This document shows, piece after piece, positions 34,203 through 42,745 of a DNA stretch of 64,000 nt. The position numbers were made by a program, and so were the translations under genes. Positions within the stretch are counted from its first letter, which is position 1. Each line of letters begins with the position of its first letter. Source of the DNA: QAND01 sp003150225 (GTDB taxonomy: Bacteria > Bacillota > Clostridia > Christensenellales > QAND01); contig NZ_CP076563.1 of assembly GCF_044357945.1 (NCBI RefSeq), positions 1,054,001 through 1,118,000 on the forward strand, written 5' to 3'. The notes below the pieces were generated by a model that saw nothing but the letters and a program-made list of their open reading frames with translations, had not been told where the DNA came from and searched no databases.

Positions 34203-35951
34203 ATGATCCTAAAACTCAGGGATTTAAAGCGACTGGCTGCTACTTCAAAACACCAGAGCAAAAAAATGCAGCATCGGCTGCTTCTATACTATTGCTCTAT
34301 GGTTTTGGTAATCTTCAGCGCATCGTTATTGATCATGAGTATTGCCGGTGTGTTTTCTAACTCAGAAGAGAAGCTGGGACAAATATTAAAGGTTCGTCAA
34401 GATGCGGCCTATTCTGCAGTTACCAATCATTTGGATTCCCTTGAGGCGCAAAGCATCGCGCTGTCAAAAAGCGCTTGTTCCATCATCTCTGACGCGCTGG
34501 ATAGGAGCCCAGTATCCACATTAAATGACAATCCCGAGGAACTTCTTAAGACTCAAAAGCTGCTTTACCCAACGCTAAACACCACTTTAAAATCCAGTGG
34601 CTGCAATGGTGCCTACATCATTTTAAATGCTACAACCAATACCTCCGCGCCCGTAGCCGCAACTTCGCGTTCCGGGCTTTACCTACGGTATGTAAATTTA
34701 AGCGCCACAAATTCCATACAGCAGGACGTAACATTTTATCGGGGCATCCCAGATGTCGCCAGGGATATTCCCTTAGAATTGCATAACCGCTGGAATCTAG
34801 AGTTTGATATTTCCAAAATTCCAGCCTATGAAACACTTGTGAAAACAAGCTCCGGGCGTCTTGCAGACAACTGCCTCTGGTCAAAGCGAATGCTATTACC
34901 GGGAACATGGGAAAACCTAATGCTGCTGTCCGTCCCCATTCTAAACGAAAACGGGGAAATCTACGGTATCTGCGGGTTAGAAATCAGTCAGCTGTATTTT
35001 CGCTTAGCTTATCCATCCGCCAGCAGCGAATTTGGCAATATGGTTACGGTTTTAGCTCCAATAGACGGAGATGTATTGTCCCTCAAGGACGGCTTAATTG
35101 GCAGTAGACAAGGTATGCATATCGATGAAATTTCTTCATTGTACTGCAAAAAGGGAGACTACTATAACACCTATCTAAGCAACGATAAAATCTATCTCGG
35201 CTTACATCAGGAGATCAATGTCAAATCCACAGACGGCAACACGCTTGCCGCTGTTACGCTGATTTCAGCGGAAGCGTTTGCTTCTGTCGTAAATCACGAG
35301 CGCATGATATGGATTTTTTGCGCTCTTGTATTTTTATTGCTGATGGTGCTATTTTCCCTATATCTATCCCGAAGGTTTGTTAAGCCCATTCTCAAAAAAC
35401 TAGATGCCATTCGAAATAATACTTGGGATGAGGACTCCGCAGAGTCCTATTACGAAATTGATGATCTATTTGGTTTTCTTGCTGAAAAAGATCGGGAATA
35501 TGAACAGACAAAAACTGCGCTGGAGACCGCGCAAAGTGAGTCCGCTAAAGCGCATACGGAACACGAACAAACACTTCGAGCATTGGAAAATGCGCAGCGA
35601 GAAGCAGCCAAAGCACAGATAGAGTATGAACAAGCTCAAAACAACTATATGGCCGCTCAACAAAAAATTGCGCGGCTAGCGCATTCCAAAAAATATGAAA
35701 TCGATCCCGATGACTACCAGGAATTTCTGATCGGCGTTCAAATGCTTACTCCTACGGAACGGGTTATTTTTGATCATTATTTATCAGGAAAGAATGTAAA
35801 GGAAATTATGAACATCGTGGGCATCAAGGAGAGTACACTTCGCTATCATAATCGGAATATTTACTCCAAGCTGGGAGTGAATTCTTTAAAACAGATGCTA
35901 CTGTACGCCGCATTGATGAAACAGGAAGGCGAAGGAGGATTTAAAAAATGA
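34203..35951 (+). CDS. Membrane-tethered LuxR-type transcription factor with extracellular sensor
   Basis: 582 residues with unusual architecture. TM1 lies at about 26-51, an extracellular sensor of about 315 residues (52-366) looks Cache-like, TM2 is at about 369-390. A cytoplasmic linker with a coiled coil (about 425-500) includes a duplicated 21-residue segment (436-456 and 457-477). The C-terminal LuxR-type HTH begins LTPTERVIFDHYL (515) and ends near 575 with IKESTLRYHNRNIYSKLGV. There is no receiver, HAMP or kinase domain, so it is a one-component receptor that would have to bind DNA while anchored to the membrane or after cleavage. It is coupled to the XRE gene by a four-base overlap. 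Confidence 0.88.
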   Translation: MILKLRDLKRLAATSKHQSKKMQHRLLLYYCSMVLVIFSASLLIMSIAGVFSNSEEKLGQILKVRQDAAYSAVTNHLDSLEAQSIALSKSACSIISDALDRSPVSTLNDNPEELLKTQKLLYPTLNTTLKSSGCNGAYIILNATTNTSAPVAATSRSGLYLRYVNLSATNSIQQDVTFYRGIPDVARDIPLELHNRWNLEFDISKIPAYETLVKTSSGRLADNCLWSKRMLLPGTWENLMLLSVPILNENGEIYGICGLEISQLYFRLAYPSASSEFGNMVTVLAPIDGDVLSLKDGLIGSRQGMHIDEISSLYCKKGDYYNTYLSNDKIYLGLHQEINVKSTDGNTLAAVTLISAEAFASVVNHERMIWIFCALVFLLLMVLFSLYLSRRFVKPILKKLDAIRNNTWDEDSAESYYEIDDLFGFLAEKDREYEQTKTALETAQSESAKAHTEHEQTLRALENAQREAAKAQIEYEQAQNNYMAAQQKIARLAHSKKYEIDPDDYQEFLIGVQMLTPTERVIFDHYLSGKNVKEIMNIVGIKESTLRYHNRNIYSKLGVNSLKQMLLYAALMKQEGEGGFKK

Positions 35952-36175
35952 CTTTGGCCGGCAGACTAAATCAAATCATTGAAGAACAGCATATTAGCAA
36001 AACAGAATTTGCGCACCGAGTTGGTATTACGAAAAATTATCTCTATATCCTAACCGGCAAAAGTAGAGCGAATACCAATAAAAACAAGACTATATCCCCA
36101 ATACTAGCCAAACTTATTGCACTCGAGTTTGGTTACAACGCCAATTGGATTCTAAATGGAAAGGAAGAATCGTAA
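35948..36175 (+). CDS. Small XRE-family HTH protein
   Basis: 75-residue protein consisting of one helix-turn-helix domain: LAGRLNQIIEEQHISKTEFA then RVGITKNYLYILTGKSR, the XRE pattern. The C-terminus (FGYNANWILNGKEES) is typical for small cryptic repressors. Its ATG overlaps the stop of the LuxR-type receptor (ATGA), so the two proteins are made together. It may modulate the same promoter. Confidence 0.8.
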   Translation: MTLAGRLNQIIEEQHISKTEFAHRVGITKNYLYILTGKSRANTNKNKTISPILAKLIALEFGYNANWILNGKEES

Positions 36176-36332
36176 AAAGAACTTTTTACTGGGTAATTCT
36201 TTGTACTGTACAAAATAAGTGTAAGCATTACAGGCAAGCGGACGCTGTCTCGTTCAACAGCAAAAACTCTTCTGATCCAATCCGATAGCGCAACTGCAGA
36301 ATACAGATTTGCAGCCCCTAAAAATAAAAAGC

Positions 36333-36361
36333 CCACCGTGATCTTAACAGAATTACGGTGG
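36333..36361 (-). terminator. Terminator of tRNA-Ala
   Basis: CCACCGT pairs with ACGGTGG; on the minus strand the hairpin is followed by GCTTTTTATTTTT, beginning five bases after the CCA end of the tRNA. Confidence 0.85.
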
Positions 36362-36365
36362 ACTC

Positions 36366-36441
36366 TGGTGGAGCATAGGGGATTCGAACCCCTGATCTCT
36401 GCATTGCGAACGCAGCGCTCTACCAACTGAGCCAATGCCCC
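36366..36441 (-). tRNA. tRNA-Ala (anticodon CGC)
   Basis: 76 nt with encoded CCA (36366-36368). Minus-strand acceptor GGGGCAT pairs with ATGCTCC, containing the G3-U70 wobble that is the alanine identity element. The anticodon loop TTCGCAA reads CGC, for GCG codons. D-arm GCTCAGTTGGTAGAGC and T-arm GGTTCGAATCC are canonical. Confidence 0.97.
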
Positions 36442-36613
36442 AGGGACGAGTGCTATTATAACAGATATCCCTTTTCTTTTCAATCGGCCATATCAAACCG
36501 AAAAAATTATTTTTCAATCAAGATCCAGAGAAAAATATCCGGTTTCGATTCCATAATTTGTGGTATCATAGAAACAAACCAGCGGCGCGGCCGTCAGCTC
36601 GAGGTGACCAATT

Positions 36614-37087
36614 ATGAGTCGGGATCAGATTCATACCATCGTTCAAAGCGCAATCATTGCGGCCCTCTACTTTCTCTTAACTTGGGCTTTTGCGCCCATC
36701 TCCTTTTCCGGAGTGCAGGTTCGCATCTCCGAGGCCCTTTACGCCTTCTGCCTCTTCACCCCCTGCGGGATCTGGGGGATGTCGGCGGGGTGCCTATTGG
36801 CCAACCTGTTCTTCAGTCCTTACGGCTTTTTGGATATTCTTCTAGGCACCCTGGCTACCTTCGTGGGAGCCATTGGGGTCTATGCCCTGCGCAAAAACAA
36901 GATGGTTGCCTTTGCCTGCCCCGTAATCAGCAACGCCTTTTTGGTACCGGTGGTGCTCCAGGTAGCCGCCGGGCTTCCCTATGTGGCCAATCTCCTCTAT
37001 GTGGCGGTAGGAGAAGGCATTGCCGTATACGCCATCGGATTGCTGCTAAGCTCTGTCCTGCCCCGCCTGTACCAGGACCAGCAGTAG
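36614..37087 (+). CDS. queT: QueT-family membrane protein (queuosine precursor ECF S component)
   Basis: 157-residue membrane protein of about five helices with the QueT signature VQVRISEALYAFCLFTPCGIWG and ISNAFLVPVVLQ. QueT is the substrate-binding subunit of an ECF transporter for a queuosine precursor (preQ1 or queuine); the shared ATPase and T components are elsewhere. GAGGTG lies seven bases upstream of the ATG. I looked for a preQ1 riboswitch upstream and found none. Confidence 0.9.
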   Translation: MSRDQIHTIVQSAIIAALYFLLTWAFAPISFSGVQVRISEALYAFCLFTPCGIWGMSAGCLLANLFFSPYGFLDILLGTLATFVGAIGVYALRKNKMVAFACPVISNAFLVPVVLQVAAGLPYVANLLYVAVGEGIAVYAIGLLLSSVLPRLYQDQQ

Positions 37088-37117
37088 ATTCCATCGGCGC
37101 CGATACAACCAATTTTA

Positions 37118-37147
37118 GGAAAAACCCGCTTTTTAGCGGGTTTTTCC
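37118..37147 (+). terminator. Terminator after queT
   Basis: Perfect 13-bp stem GGAAAAACCCGCT with AGCGGGTTTTTCC and a four-T loop. Confidence 0.9.
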
Positions 37148-37209
37148 TTCTCTCCCCTGAACTTTTATGTTATTATAACCAATAGGAACATACGGAAGAG
37201 GGATCACCC

Positions 37210-37701
37210 ATGGAGAAAGGTCTGCTCATCGAAGGAATCGCAAAAAATGTATTGGTGATGCTGCCCAAAGCTAAGGCCATCTTTAAGGATACGTATGGAA
37301 AGAAACCCCAGTTAAATCTGCGCGGCATCCAAATCCTGATCATCAACATCATCCACAATGAAGGACCCATGTCCATGGGAAAGCTGTCCTCCATCGTCTC
37401 CATAGCAAAGGCCAATACCACGCCTTTGGTGGCCGACCTCATCGAGAAAGGCTACCTCTGCCGGCGGCGGTATGAAAAGGACCGGCGCGTGATTCTCATC
37501 GACCTCACCGAAGAGGGCCGTCAGGTTCAGCGCATGGTCCAACAGGAGAACATCGCCTTTTTTAAAAGCAAGCTGGGCGCCTTCGAAACGGAGGACCTGG
37601 CCCGCCTGAACGACGTGGTTTTATCCCTAACGAGCCTCTTTGACCGGTGGCTGGAGACGCCTCCAGCCGAAGCCGTGGCAGAACTGCAAAAAAGCGAATA
37701 A
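37210..37701 (+). CDS. MarR-family transcriptional regulator
   Basis: 163-residue winged-helix regulator: IQILIINIIHNEGPMSMGKL, then SIAKANTTPLVADLIEKGYL recognition region and the wing RRRYEKDRRVILIDLTEEG. C-terminal helices form the dimer interface. Start ATG at 37210 follows GAGGG. Stands alone between two terminators; its target is not visible in the window. Confidence 0.88.
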   Translation: MEKGLLIEGIAKNVLVMLPKAKAIFKDTYGKKPQLNLRGIQILIINIIHNEGPMSMGKLSSIVSIAKANTTPLVADLIEKGYLCRRRYEKDRRVILIDLTEEGRQVQRMVQQENIAFFKSKLGAFETEDLARLNDVVLSLTSLFDRWLETPPAEAVAELQKSE

Positions 37702-37703
37702 TA

Positions 37704-37731
37704 AAAAAAGAGCCCGGAAGGGCTCTTTTTT
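37704..37731. terminator. Bidirectional terminator
   Basis: AAAAAAGAGCCC with GGGCTCTTTTTT around GGAA, between the marR gene and the convergent glycosyltransferase. Confidence 0.9.
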
Positions 37732-38878
37732 ATTCCTTCGGCAATGTGCCCTCACCGGAACGGACCCCTCGTTCCTCCACCATCCGGATGATCTCATCGC
37801 AGAGATCATCCGCGGAATGGGCATTCCCAATCTTCTTCTGCATGGCTAAAATCTGCTGCAGCCGCTGGGGGTCCGATAGCAGGTTCAAAACCGCGTCGTC
37901 GGGGGGGTACTGGTCCGTTGCCAGGATAGCCGCTCCCTGGGCCACCAAAAAGAGGCTGTTTCGCTCCTCCAGCCCCGGGATGGGATCCAAAATAACCAGA
38001 GGAATCCCCTTGGCCAGGCATTCCGACGTGGTCAGCCCTCCGGGCTTGGTCAGCAAAACATCGGAAGCGTCCATCATCACCTCCACGTTGTCCACAAAGC
38101 CGTATACCCGCACATCCTTCTGGGTGCGAAGGGCGTTGAGCCGCTGATACATCTTTTCGTTCCGGCCGCAAACCACCAGCATCTGAAGATCCATCGGCAG
38201 CCGGTCCAGGGATTCCACCACCTGAGGCAGCTTACCGAATCCCATGCTGCCCGACATGATCAATACCGTGGGCTTGTCCAAAATGCCCAGCTGCCGCCGG
38301 GCCTCCCCCTTTTCCACAGTAGAGGCAAAGCGATGGTGTACCGGGATACCCCGGCAAAAGAGCTTCTCCTGTGGAATGCCCCGCTTAATCACCGAGTTGC
38401 GCATGCCCTCCGCCGCCAGAACATAGAGGTCCAGATCGGTCTCGTCCCACAGAGGCGCCATGGCAAAATCCGTGTTGATGCCAATGAGCGGAATCTCCAA
38501 CCCCTTCTGCCGGCGGATCCGGGTCAGAATCACCCCGCTAAACACATGGGTACAGACCACCGCGTCGGGCTGGTACTCCGCAATGCAGTTCTCAATCTCC
38601 TTGTAGAACCAGGCGCCAATGAGCTTGGTGGTTCCCTGCCGGGAATGAATCCGCTTTTCGCTCAGCATGTCGTCGTCCATCTTTTTCAAGAGGCCGGGGG
38701 TATGGCGGGTCATGGTGATATAGATTTTATCCAGGGAGTTGGCCACCAGCTTGCTGGACAACAGCAGCGTGTCCACCATAACGCTGTCCAATCCCTTCCG
38801 GGTACAGGCGTCCACCACTGCCTTTCCGCAGGAGTTGTGGCCCTGGCCAGCCGTTACCGAAAGCACCAATACCTTCAC
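37730..38878 (-). CDS. Glycosyltransferase family 28 / MGDG synthase-like (UgtP type)
   Basis: 382-residue GT-B glycosyltransferase probably transferring glucose or galactose from a UDP-sugar to diacylglycerol, making membrane glycolipids. N-terminal VTAGQGHN is the acceptor-domain motif of MGDG synthases; C-terminal TKPGGLTTSECLAKG is the nucleotide-sugar-binding motif. Start is GTG, overlapping the M55 peptidase stop (GTGA), so the two genes are coupled. Amphipathic membrane association rather than transmembrane helices. Confidence 0.9.
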   Translation of the reverse strand: MKVLVLSVTAGQGHNSCGKAVVDACTRKGLDSVMVDTLLLSSKLVANSLDKIYITMTRHTPGLLKKMDDDMLSEKRIHSRQGTTKLIGAWFYKEIENCIAEYQPDAVVCTHVFSGVILTRIRRQKGLEIPLIGINTDFAMAPLWDETDLDLYVLAAEGMRNSVIKRGIPQEKLFCRGIPVHHRFASTVEKGEARRQLGILDKPTVLIMSGSMGFGKLPQVVESLDRLPMDLQMLVVCGRNEKMYQRLNALRTQKDVRVYGFVDNVEVMMDASDVLLTKPGGLTTSECLAKGIPLVILDPIPGLEERNSLFLVAQGAAILATDQYPPDDAVLNLLSDPQRLQQILAMQKKIGNAHSADDLCDEIIRMVEERGVRSGEGTLPKE

Positions 38879-39693
38879 CCTATCTCCACCTCCGCAGCCG
38901 CGCCCATGGCCCGGACAGCCTTTTTAAAGGCGGCCAGATAATCGTCCCCTTGGAAGGATACCCGGTTTCCCTCCTGCAGCTCCCCATAGGCGGCCGCCGC
39001 CTGGGCCTGCCGCGGGGTATGGAATACGACCTCCAAATCCCCGGCCACGGCGATGGGGTCACGCGCGCTCCGCAAATTTAACACCGCGCGCTTGGCGCTG
39101 ACGCGCAAATCATGGGCCGTCCGCTGGCCATCGTAGCAAAGCGCGCATCCCGGCCCAAGCGCCTCCTTAACCAGGCAGCGCTCAATCCGGGGAGCCACCT
39201 TTCGGGCTTCCTCCAGCAGTACGTCGTCGCCCGTAGCCAAAAGCGCAGGAATGCCAAAGGCCCAGGCAACCGGGATGTTCATGCCCAGCTCCCCCACCTC
39301 ATGGCCCGCTACCAGAACCCGCTCCACTACCCCGGGATAGTAGGTATGGGCCATCACGCCCTGGCTGCCGTTTTTCCCGTGGTATGCAACGAAAAAGGCT
39401 CCATCGAACTCCGCCCGATCCACCCCCGCCATCATGGAGAGGGCATGTCCCGTTCCCCGGACGACGATCACATCCTCCCCCAGGTGATCCAGGGATAGGT
39501 TCCGGCCCATCTCATGGGCGTCGCAGACATAAAACTCCGTGGCCCCCCCTTCCCGGGCGCCTTCCAACACCGCGCGAAGGTCCCGTTCCATGGCCGTTAC
39601 GCCCCTATGATAAAGAGGGCTTTGGGGCTCCACCTCACTGAAATCGCAGAGCCCCGTAGCCCCTTCCGCATCCAGGGATATGTAGATCCGCAT
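38875..39693 (-). CDS. M55-family peptidase (DppA-like D-aminopeptidase)
   Basis: 272-residue zinc metallopeptidase of the M55 family, which cleaves D-amino-acid-containing peptides such as those from peptidoglycan. Zinc-binding region SLDAEGATGL (Asp8, Glu10), CDAHEMGRN and VVRGTGHAL are visible. RBS AGGAGGGACGCAC precedes the ATG. Coupled to the downstream glycosyltransferase, which suggests cell-envelope turnover. Confidence 0.9.
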   Translation of the reverse strand: MRIYISLDAEGATGLCDFSEVEPQSPLYHRGVTAMERDLRAVLEGAREGGATEFYVCDAHEMGRNLSLDHLGEDVIVVRGTGHALSMMAGVDRAEFDGAFFVAYHGKNGSQGVMAHTYYPGVVERVLVAGHEVGELGMNIPVAWAFGIPALLATGDDVLLEEARKVAPRIERCLVKEALGPGCALCYDGQRTAHDLRVSAKRAVLNLRSARDPIAVAGDLEVVFHTPRQAQAAAAYGELQEGNRVSFQGDDYLAAFKKAVRAMGAAAEVEIG

Positions 39694-39729
39694 GTGCGTC
39701 CCTCCTCTTTTGTGTTGATTTTTATTTTA

Positions 39730-40236
39730 TCACCTTTCTCCCGGCGCAACAACCGGCCCAATCCGCATCAGGTTCAGGATGGCTTTTTTCCTCCGGCTCT
39801 CCTCCGCCGGGCTCCAGACCAAGCGCACCCGGACGGGCAGTTCTCCCAGGGTCACCTCAAAGACCGCCAGGCCCCAGGAGCCGTCCTTCGCGCCAAATTG
39901 GGAATAGGGTACCACCGCGCCGTTTTTTTCGATGGCAAACCGGTCGGCGCCCGGGCAAAAATAAAGGGCTCGATAGGCCCCCGCCTGGCGGATCAGCGCC
40001 CCCTCCTCCCCAAAGCTGATATCATGCCGCAGATGAGCCGTAAAGCCCTCCTGTCCTTCTTCCTTCACCAGATGGATATAGGGCCGGTTTGCGGTGAGGT
40101 CGCTGAAAAAGTCCTCCACCGTTCCCGTATTGCCCTGGTTTAGCCAAACGCCATAGGCCGATAGGCCGGTATCCCCCCGCTGGCCCCGGGGGCCCCGGAG
40201 GAAGCCTTGGGGCGTCTGTCTATGGTTATTTTTCAA
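39730..40236 (-). CDS. Hypothetical protein with short collagen-like head
   Basis: 168 residues, TTG start after AAAGGGGTG. The N-terminus carries four Gly-X-Y triplets (GPRGQRGDTGLS) followed by YGVWLNQGNTGTVEDFFSDL, a linker motif often seen in spore-surface, phage-tail and fibre proteins after collagen-like repeats. The remainder is a strand-rich domain (AVVPYSQFG, LAVFEVTLGELPVRVRLVW) without recognised family. No signal peptide. Confidence 0.65.
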   Translation of the reverse strand: MKNNHRQTPQGFLRGPRGQRGDTGLSAYGVWLNQGNTGTVEDFFSDLTANRPYIHLVKEEGQEGFTAHLRHDISFGEEGALIRQAGAYRALYFCPGADRFAIEKNGAVVPYSQFGAKDGSWGLAVFEVTLGELPVRVRLVWSPAEESRRKKAILNLMRIGPVVAPGER

Positions 40237-40425
40237 AAGGTCACACCCCTTTCATACTCCTTCCTATTATCCATATGCCGCGGAGCAGCGTCTGGCTACG
40301 GCAAGATCCCCCCACATCGCCCGTGTAGACGCATTTATACCGGTTTTTCTGCCATCACCCGCTTAAAATTCCCGTTTCTGTCCAGAATATAGATAGACAA
40401 CACAGTACCAACAAGGAGAGATACG

Positions 40426-41175
40426 ATGGAAACAAAGGGAAAACGTGTGAGGCGGACCGCCATGCTGCTGCTCTGGAGCGCCATCTGCGCCGCAGGAGGG
40501 ACGGCGGTGGGCCACGGGATCGCTCCCACCGTTTTGGAGGAGACCGCAGGAGTCAGTCAATACACCCTGGATCTGGCCCGGACTCTGGAGGAATCCATGT
40601 GGAAGTACGAGTCCATGAACATCAACTTCGGCGACGGAGTCATGGCCATGACCCCCATTGGCGGCGAGGCGGTGATGGGCAGCACGGACGGCGTTCTGGA
40701 TAGCGGCAGCCTGACGGTGCTAAAATACGCCGGAGGAGACCCCCAGTCCGCCGCCAAGTTCACGGTATACCGCGAGGACGGGGAGCTCTGCGCCAATCTC
40801 ACCACCGATAGCGCAGGGCAGGCCAAGCTCCTTCTGGGAGCGGGTAGCTACCGGATTTCCGAGATGGCCACCGACGCCGATACCGTCCCCGCCGAGGATT
40901 ACGAGTTCACCATCACCAAGGGCCAGCAACTCCAGCTCACCTTCTCCTCCGCAAAGCTGGGCACCCTCACCATCAACGCAGCGCCGGGCGCGGCGGTGGA
41001 CGTATACGCCGGCGCCTCGCCTACGGGGACCGCGGCCTTTTCCGGCACGGTGGACGAAAAGGGGACCCTGGTCACCTCGGGACTAGCGCCGGGGGACTAT
41101 ACCGTGGTCTGCGGCGATTTGGAGAAGCGAGTATATCTTTTCGGCGGACAAACGGTATATGTATACCTGCAATAA
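40426..41175 (+). CDS. Secreted protein with prealbumin-like domains
   Basis: 249-residue exported protein. After MKTKGKRV-type basic leader comes one hydrophobic helix (about residues 10-30). The rest contains two strand-rich modules: SGSLTVLKYAGGDPQSAAKF with a SpaA-like TVYREDGELCANL, and GTLTINAAPGAAVDVYAGA. No LPXTG motif, so it is anchored by its uncleaved helix or secreted. AAGGAGAG lies upstream of the ATG. Function unknown. Confidence 0.75.
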   Translation: METKGKRVRRTAMLLLWSAICAAGGTAVGHGIAPTVLEETAGVSQYTLDLARTLEESMWKYESMNINFGDGVMAMTPIGGEAVMGSTDGVLDSGSLTVLKYAGGDPQSAAKFTVYREDGELCANLTTDSAGQAKLLLGAGSYRISEMATDADTVPAEDYEFTITKGQQLQLTFSSAKLGTLTINAAPGAAVDVYAGASPTGTAAFSGTVDEKGTLVTSGLAPGDYTVVCGDLEKRVYLFGGQTVYVYLQ

Positions 41176-41183
41176 CCACAAAA

Positions 41184-41206
41184 AAAGGACGGCATTCGCC
41201 GTCCCT
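41184..41206 (+). terminator. Terminator
   Basis: AAAGGACGGC-attc-GCCGTCCCTTT, with T's following, after the secreted protein gene and before the convergent oxidoreductase end. Confidence 0.8.
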
Positions 41207-41238
41207 TTCCGCTTTCTAAGGCTATGGGCGTCTCCCCG

Positions 41239-42642
41239 TTATAGAGCCTCCCCCAGGATATCCCGGGCCACCACAACGCCGGTCACCGACGCCTGCATCA
41301 GGCCCCGGGTGATTCCCGCTCCGTCGCCGATGGTATAAAACCCGTCAAGGGGCGTCATAAACCGGTCGTTAACCGCGATCTTGCTGGAGTAGAATTTGGT
41401 CTCCACTCCGTACAAAAGGGTGCTCTTGGAATAGAGCCCGGGAGCCACATGGTCAAAGGCCTTGAGCGCCTCCAGGATACTGGTCAAATGCCGGTGGGGC
41501 AGAACAAAGGACAGATCCCCCGGCACCGCCGTAGTGAGGGTGGGACGGGTCGGGGATTTGGCCAGCCGGGACCAGGTGGTCCGCCGGCCCATGAGCAGGT
41601 CCTCCAGCCGCTGAACCATGATGCCGCCCCCCGTGAGCATGTTGCCCACCTTGGCGATATGCTGGCCATAGGCGATGGGCTCGTTAAACGGCTGGGTAAA
41701 CCGGGTGGACACCAGCATGGCAAAGTTGGTGTTTTCGGTGCGGCGCTCCGCCTCGGCATAGCTGTGGCCGTTAACCACCGCCAGGCCGTCCTCGTAGTAT
41801 TCGCCGCTCACCACGCCGCCGGGATTCATGCAGAAGGTCCGCACCTTGTTCTCAAAGGTATCGGAGTAATACACCAGCTTGGCCTCGTAGAGATGGCGGG
41901 TCAGATGGTCCATTACGGCGTTGGGCACCTCCACCCGCACGCCGATATCCACCTCGTTGTTCATCTTTTCCAGGCCCAGGCCCTCGCAGCTCTGGGACAG
42001 CCACTGGGCGCCGCCGCGGCCGGGCGCCGCCACCACCTTTTTGGCATGGATGGCAAAGGTTTCCTGCCCCCGCTGCATCTGGGCGCCGGTGACCCCGTTC
42101 TCATCGGTGAGGATGGTCACCGCCGTGGTACGGGGCAAAAAGGTAAAGTTCTCGTGGGCCGCCAGATGATCGTACATGTTGGACAGCACCGTAAAGGCGT
42201 TATCGGTGCCCAGATGCCGTACCGGGCAGGAGATCAGCCGAATGCCCCAGCGGTTGCACTCATAGGCAATCCGCTCCACCTCCCGGTCGTTTTCCCCGTG
42301 AACCAGGGTGGGAGCGCCGTTCTCCAGATAGATGGAGTCGGCATAGCGGATCAGCTCCTCGGCCTTTTGCCGGCCGATGTACTCCTCAATCTGTCCGCCC
42401 ACGTCGGGGGACAGGGAAAGCTTGCCGTCGGAAAAAGCGCCTGCGCCCGACCAGCCATGGAGGATGTTGCAGGGCTGGCAGCCGGCGCACTTGCCAGTGG
42501 TTCGGGCGGGGCAGGCCCGCTCGGAGATGGCGCTGCCGCTGTCCGCCAGGATCACCTTCATATCCTTGGACTTCCGCATCAGCTCGATGGCGGTAAAGAT
42601 GCCCGCCGGGCCCGCTCCAATAATCAGTACGTCACAATTCAT
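41239..42642 (-). CDS. FAD-dependent oxidoreductase (NAD(P)/FAD-binding)
   Basis: 467-residue flavoprotein of the large 'FAD-dependent dehydrogenase' group. FAD motif GAGPAGIFTAIEL begins at residue 8; C-terminal GDGAGITRGLMQASVTG closes the flavin site. A CxxCxxC-type stretch (GKCAGCQPCNILHG) near residue 50 is characteristic of this family and may bind an iron-sulfur cluster or redox-active cysteines. Physiological substrate unknown. ATG at 42642; the gene lies downstream of the DUF4358 lipoprotein gene, from which a strong hairpin separates it. Confidence 0.85.
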   Translation of the reverse strand: MNCDVLIIGAGPAGIFTAIELMRKSKDMKVILADSGSAISERACPARTTGKCAGCQPCNILHGWSGAGAFSDGKLSLSPDVGGQIEEYIGRQKAEELIRYADSIYLENGAPTLVHGENDREVERIAYECNRWGIRLISCPVRHLGTDNAFTVLSNMYDHLAAHENFTFLPRTTAVTILTDENGVTGAQMQRGQETFAIHAKKVVAAPGRGGAQWLSQSCEGLGLEKMNNEVDIGVRVEVPNAVMDHLTRHLYEAKLVYYSDTFENKVRTFCMNPGGVVSGEYYEDGLAVVNGHSYAEAERRTENTNFAMLVSTRFTQPFNEPIAYGQHIAKVGNMLTGGGIMVQRLEDLLMGRRTTWSRLAKSPTRPTLTTAVPGDLSFVLPHRHLTSILEALKAFDHVAPGLYSKSTLLYGVETKFYSSKIAVNDRFMTPLDGFYTIGDGAGITRGLMQASVTGVVVARDILGEAL

Positions 42643-42674
42643 AATAGCCTCCCTACCCCGGGCAATCCCGGTAA

Positions 42675-42700
42675 AAGGGCGGGGAAATCACCCCGCCCTT
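42675..42700 (-). terminator. Terminator after DUF4358 gene
   Basis: AAGGGCGGGG pairs with CCCCGCCCTT around six bases; T's follow on the minus strand. Confidence 0.8.
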
Positions 42701-42745
42701 CCATTGCACTTCTTTTTTGTTCCATCTGCTCCCATGGATGGCCTG

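Noticed and set aside
34203..35951. LuxR-type protein as a two-component response regulator
   Set aside because: No receiver domain or phospho-acceptor; it has two membrane helices and an extracellular sensor.
36442..36613. preQ1 riboswitch upstream of queT
   Set aside because: Searched the leader for the preQ1-I loop and tail sequences and saw none.
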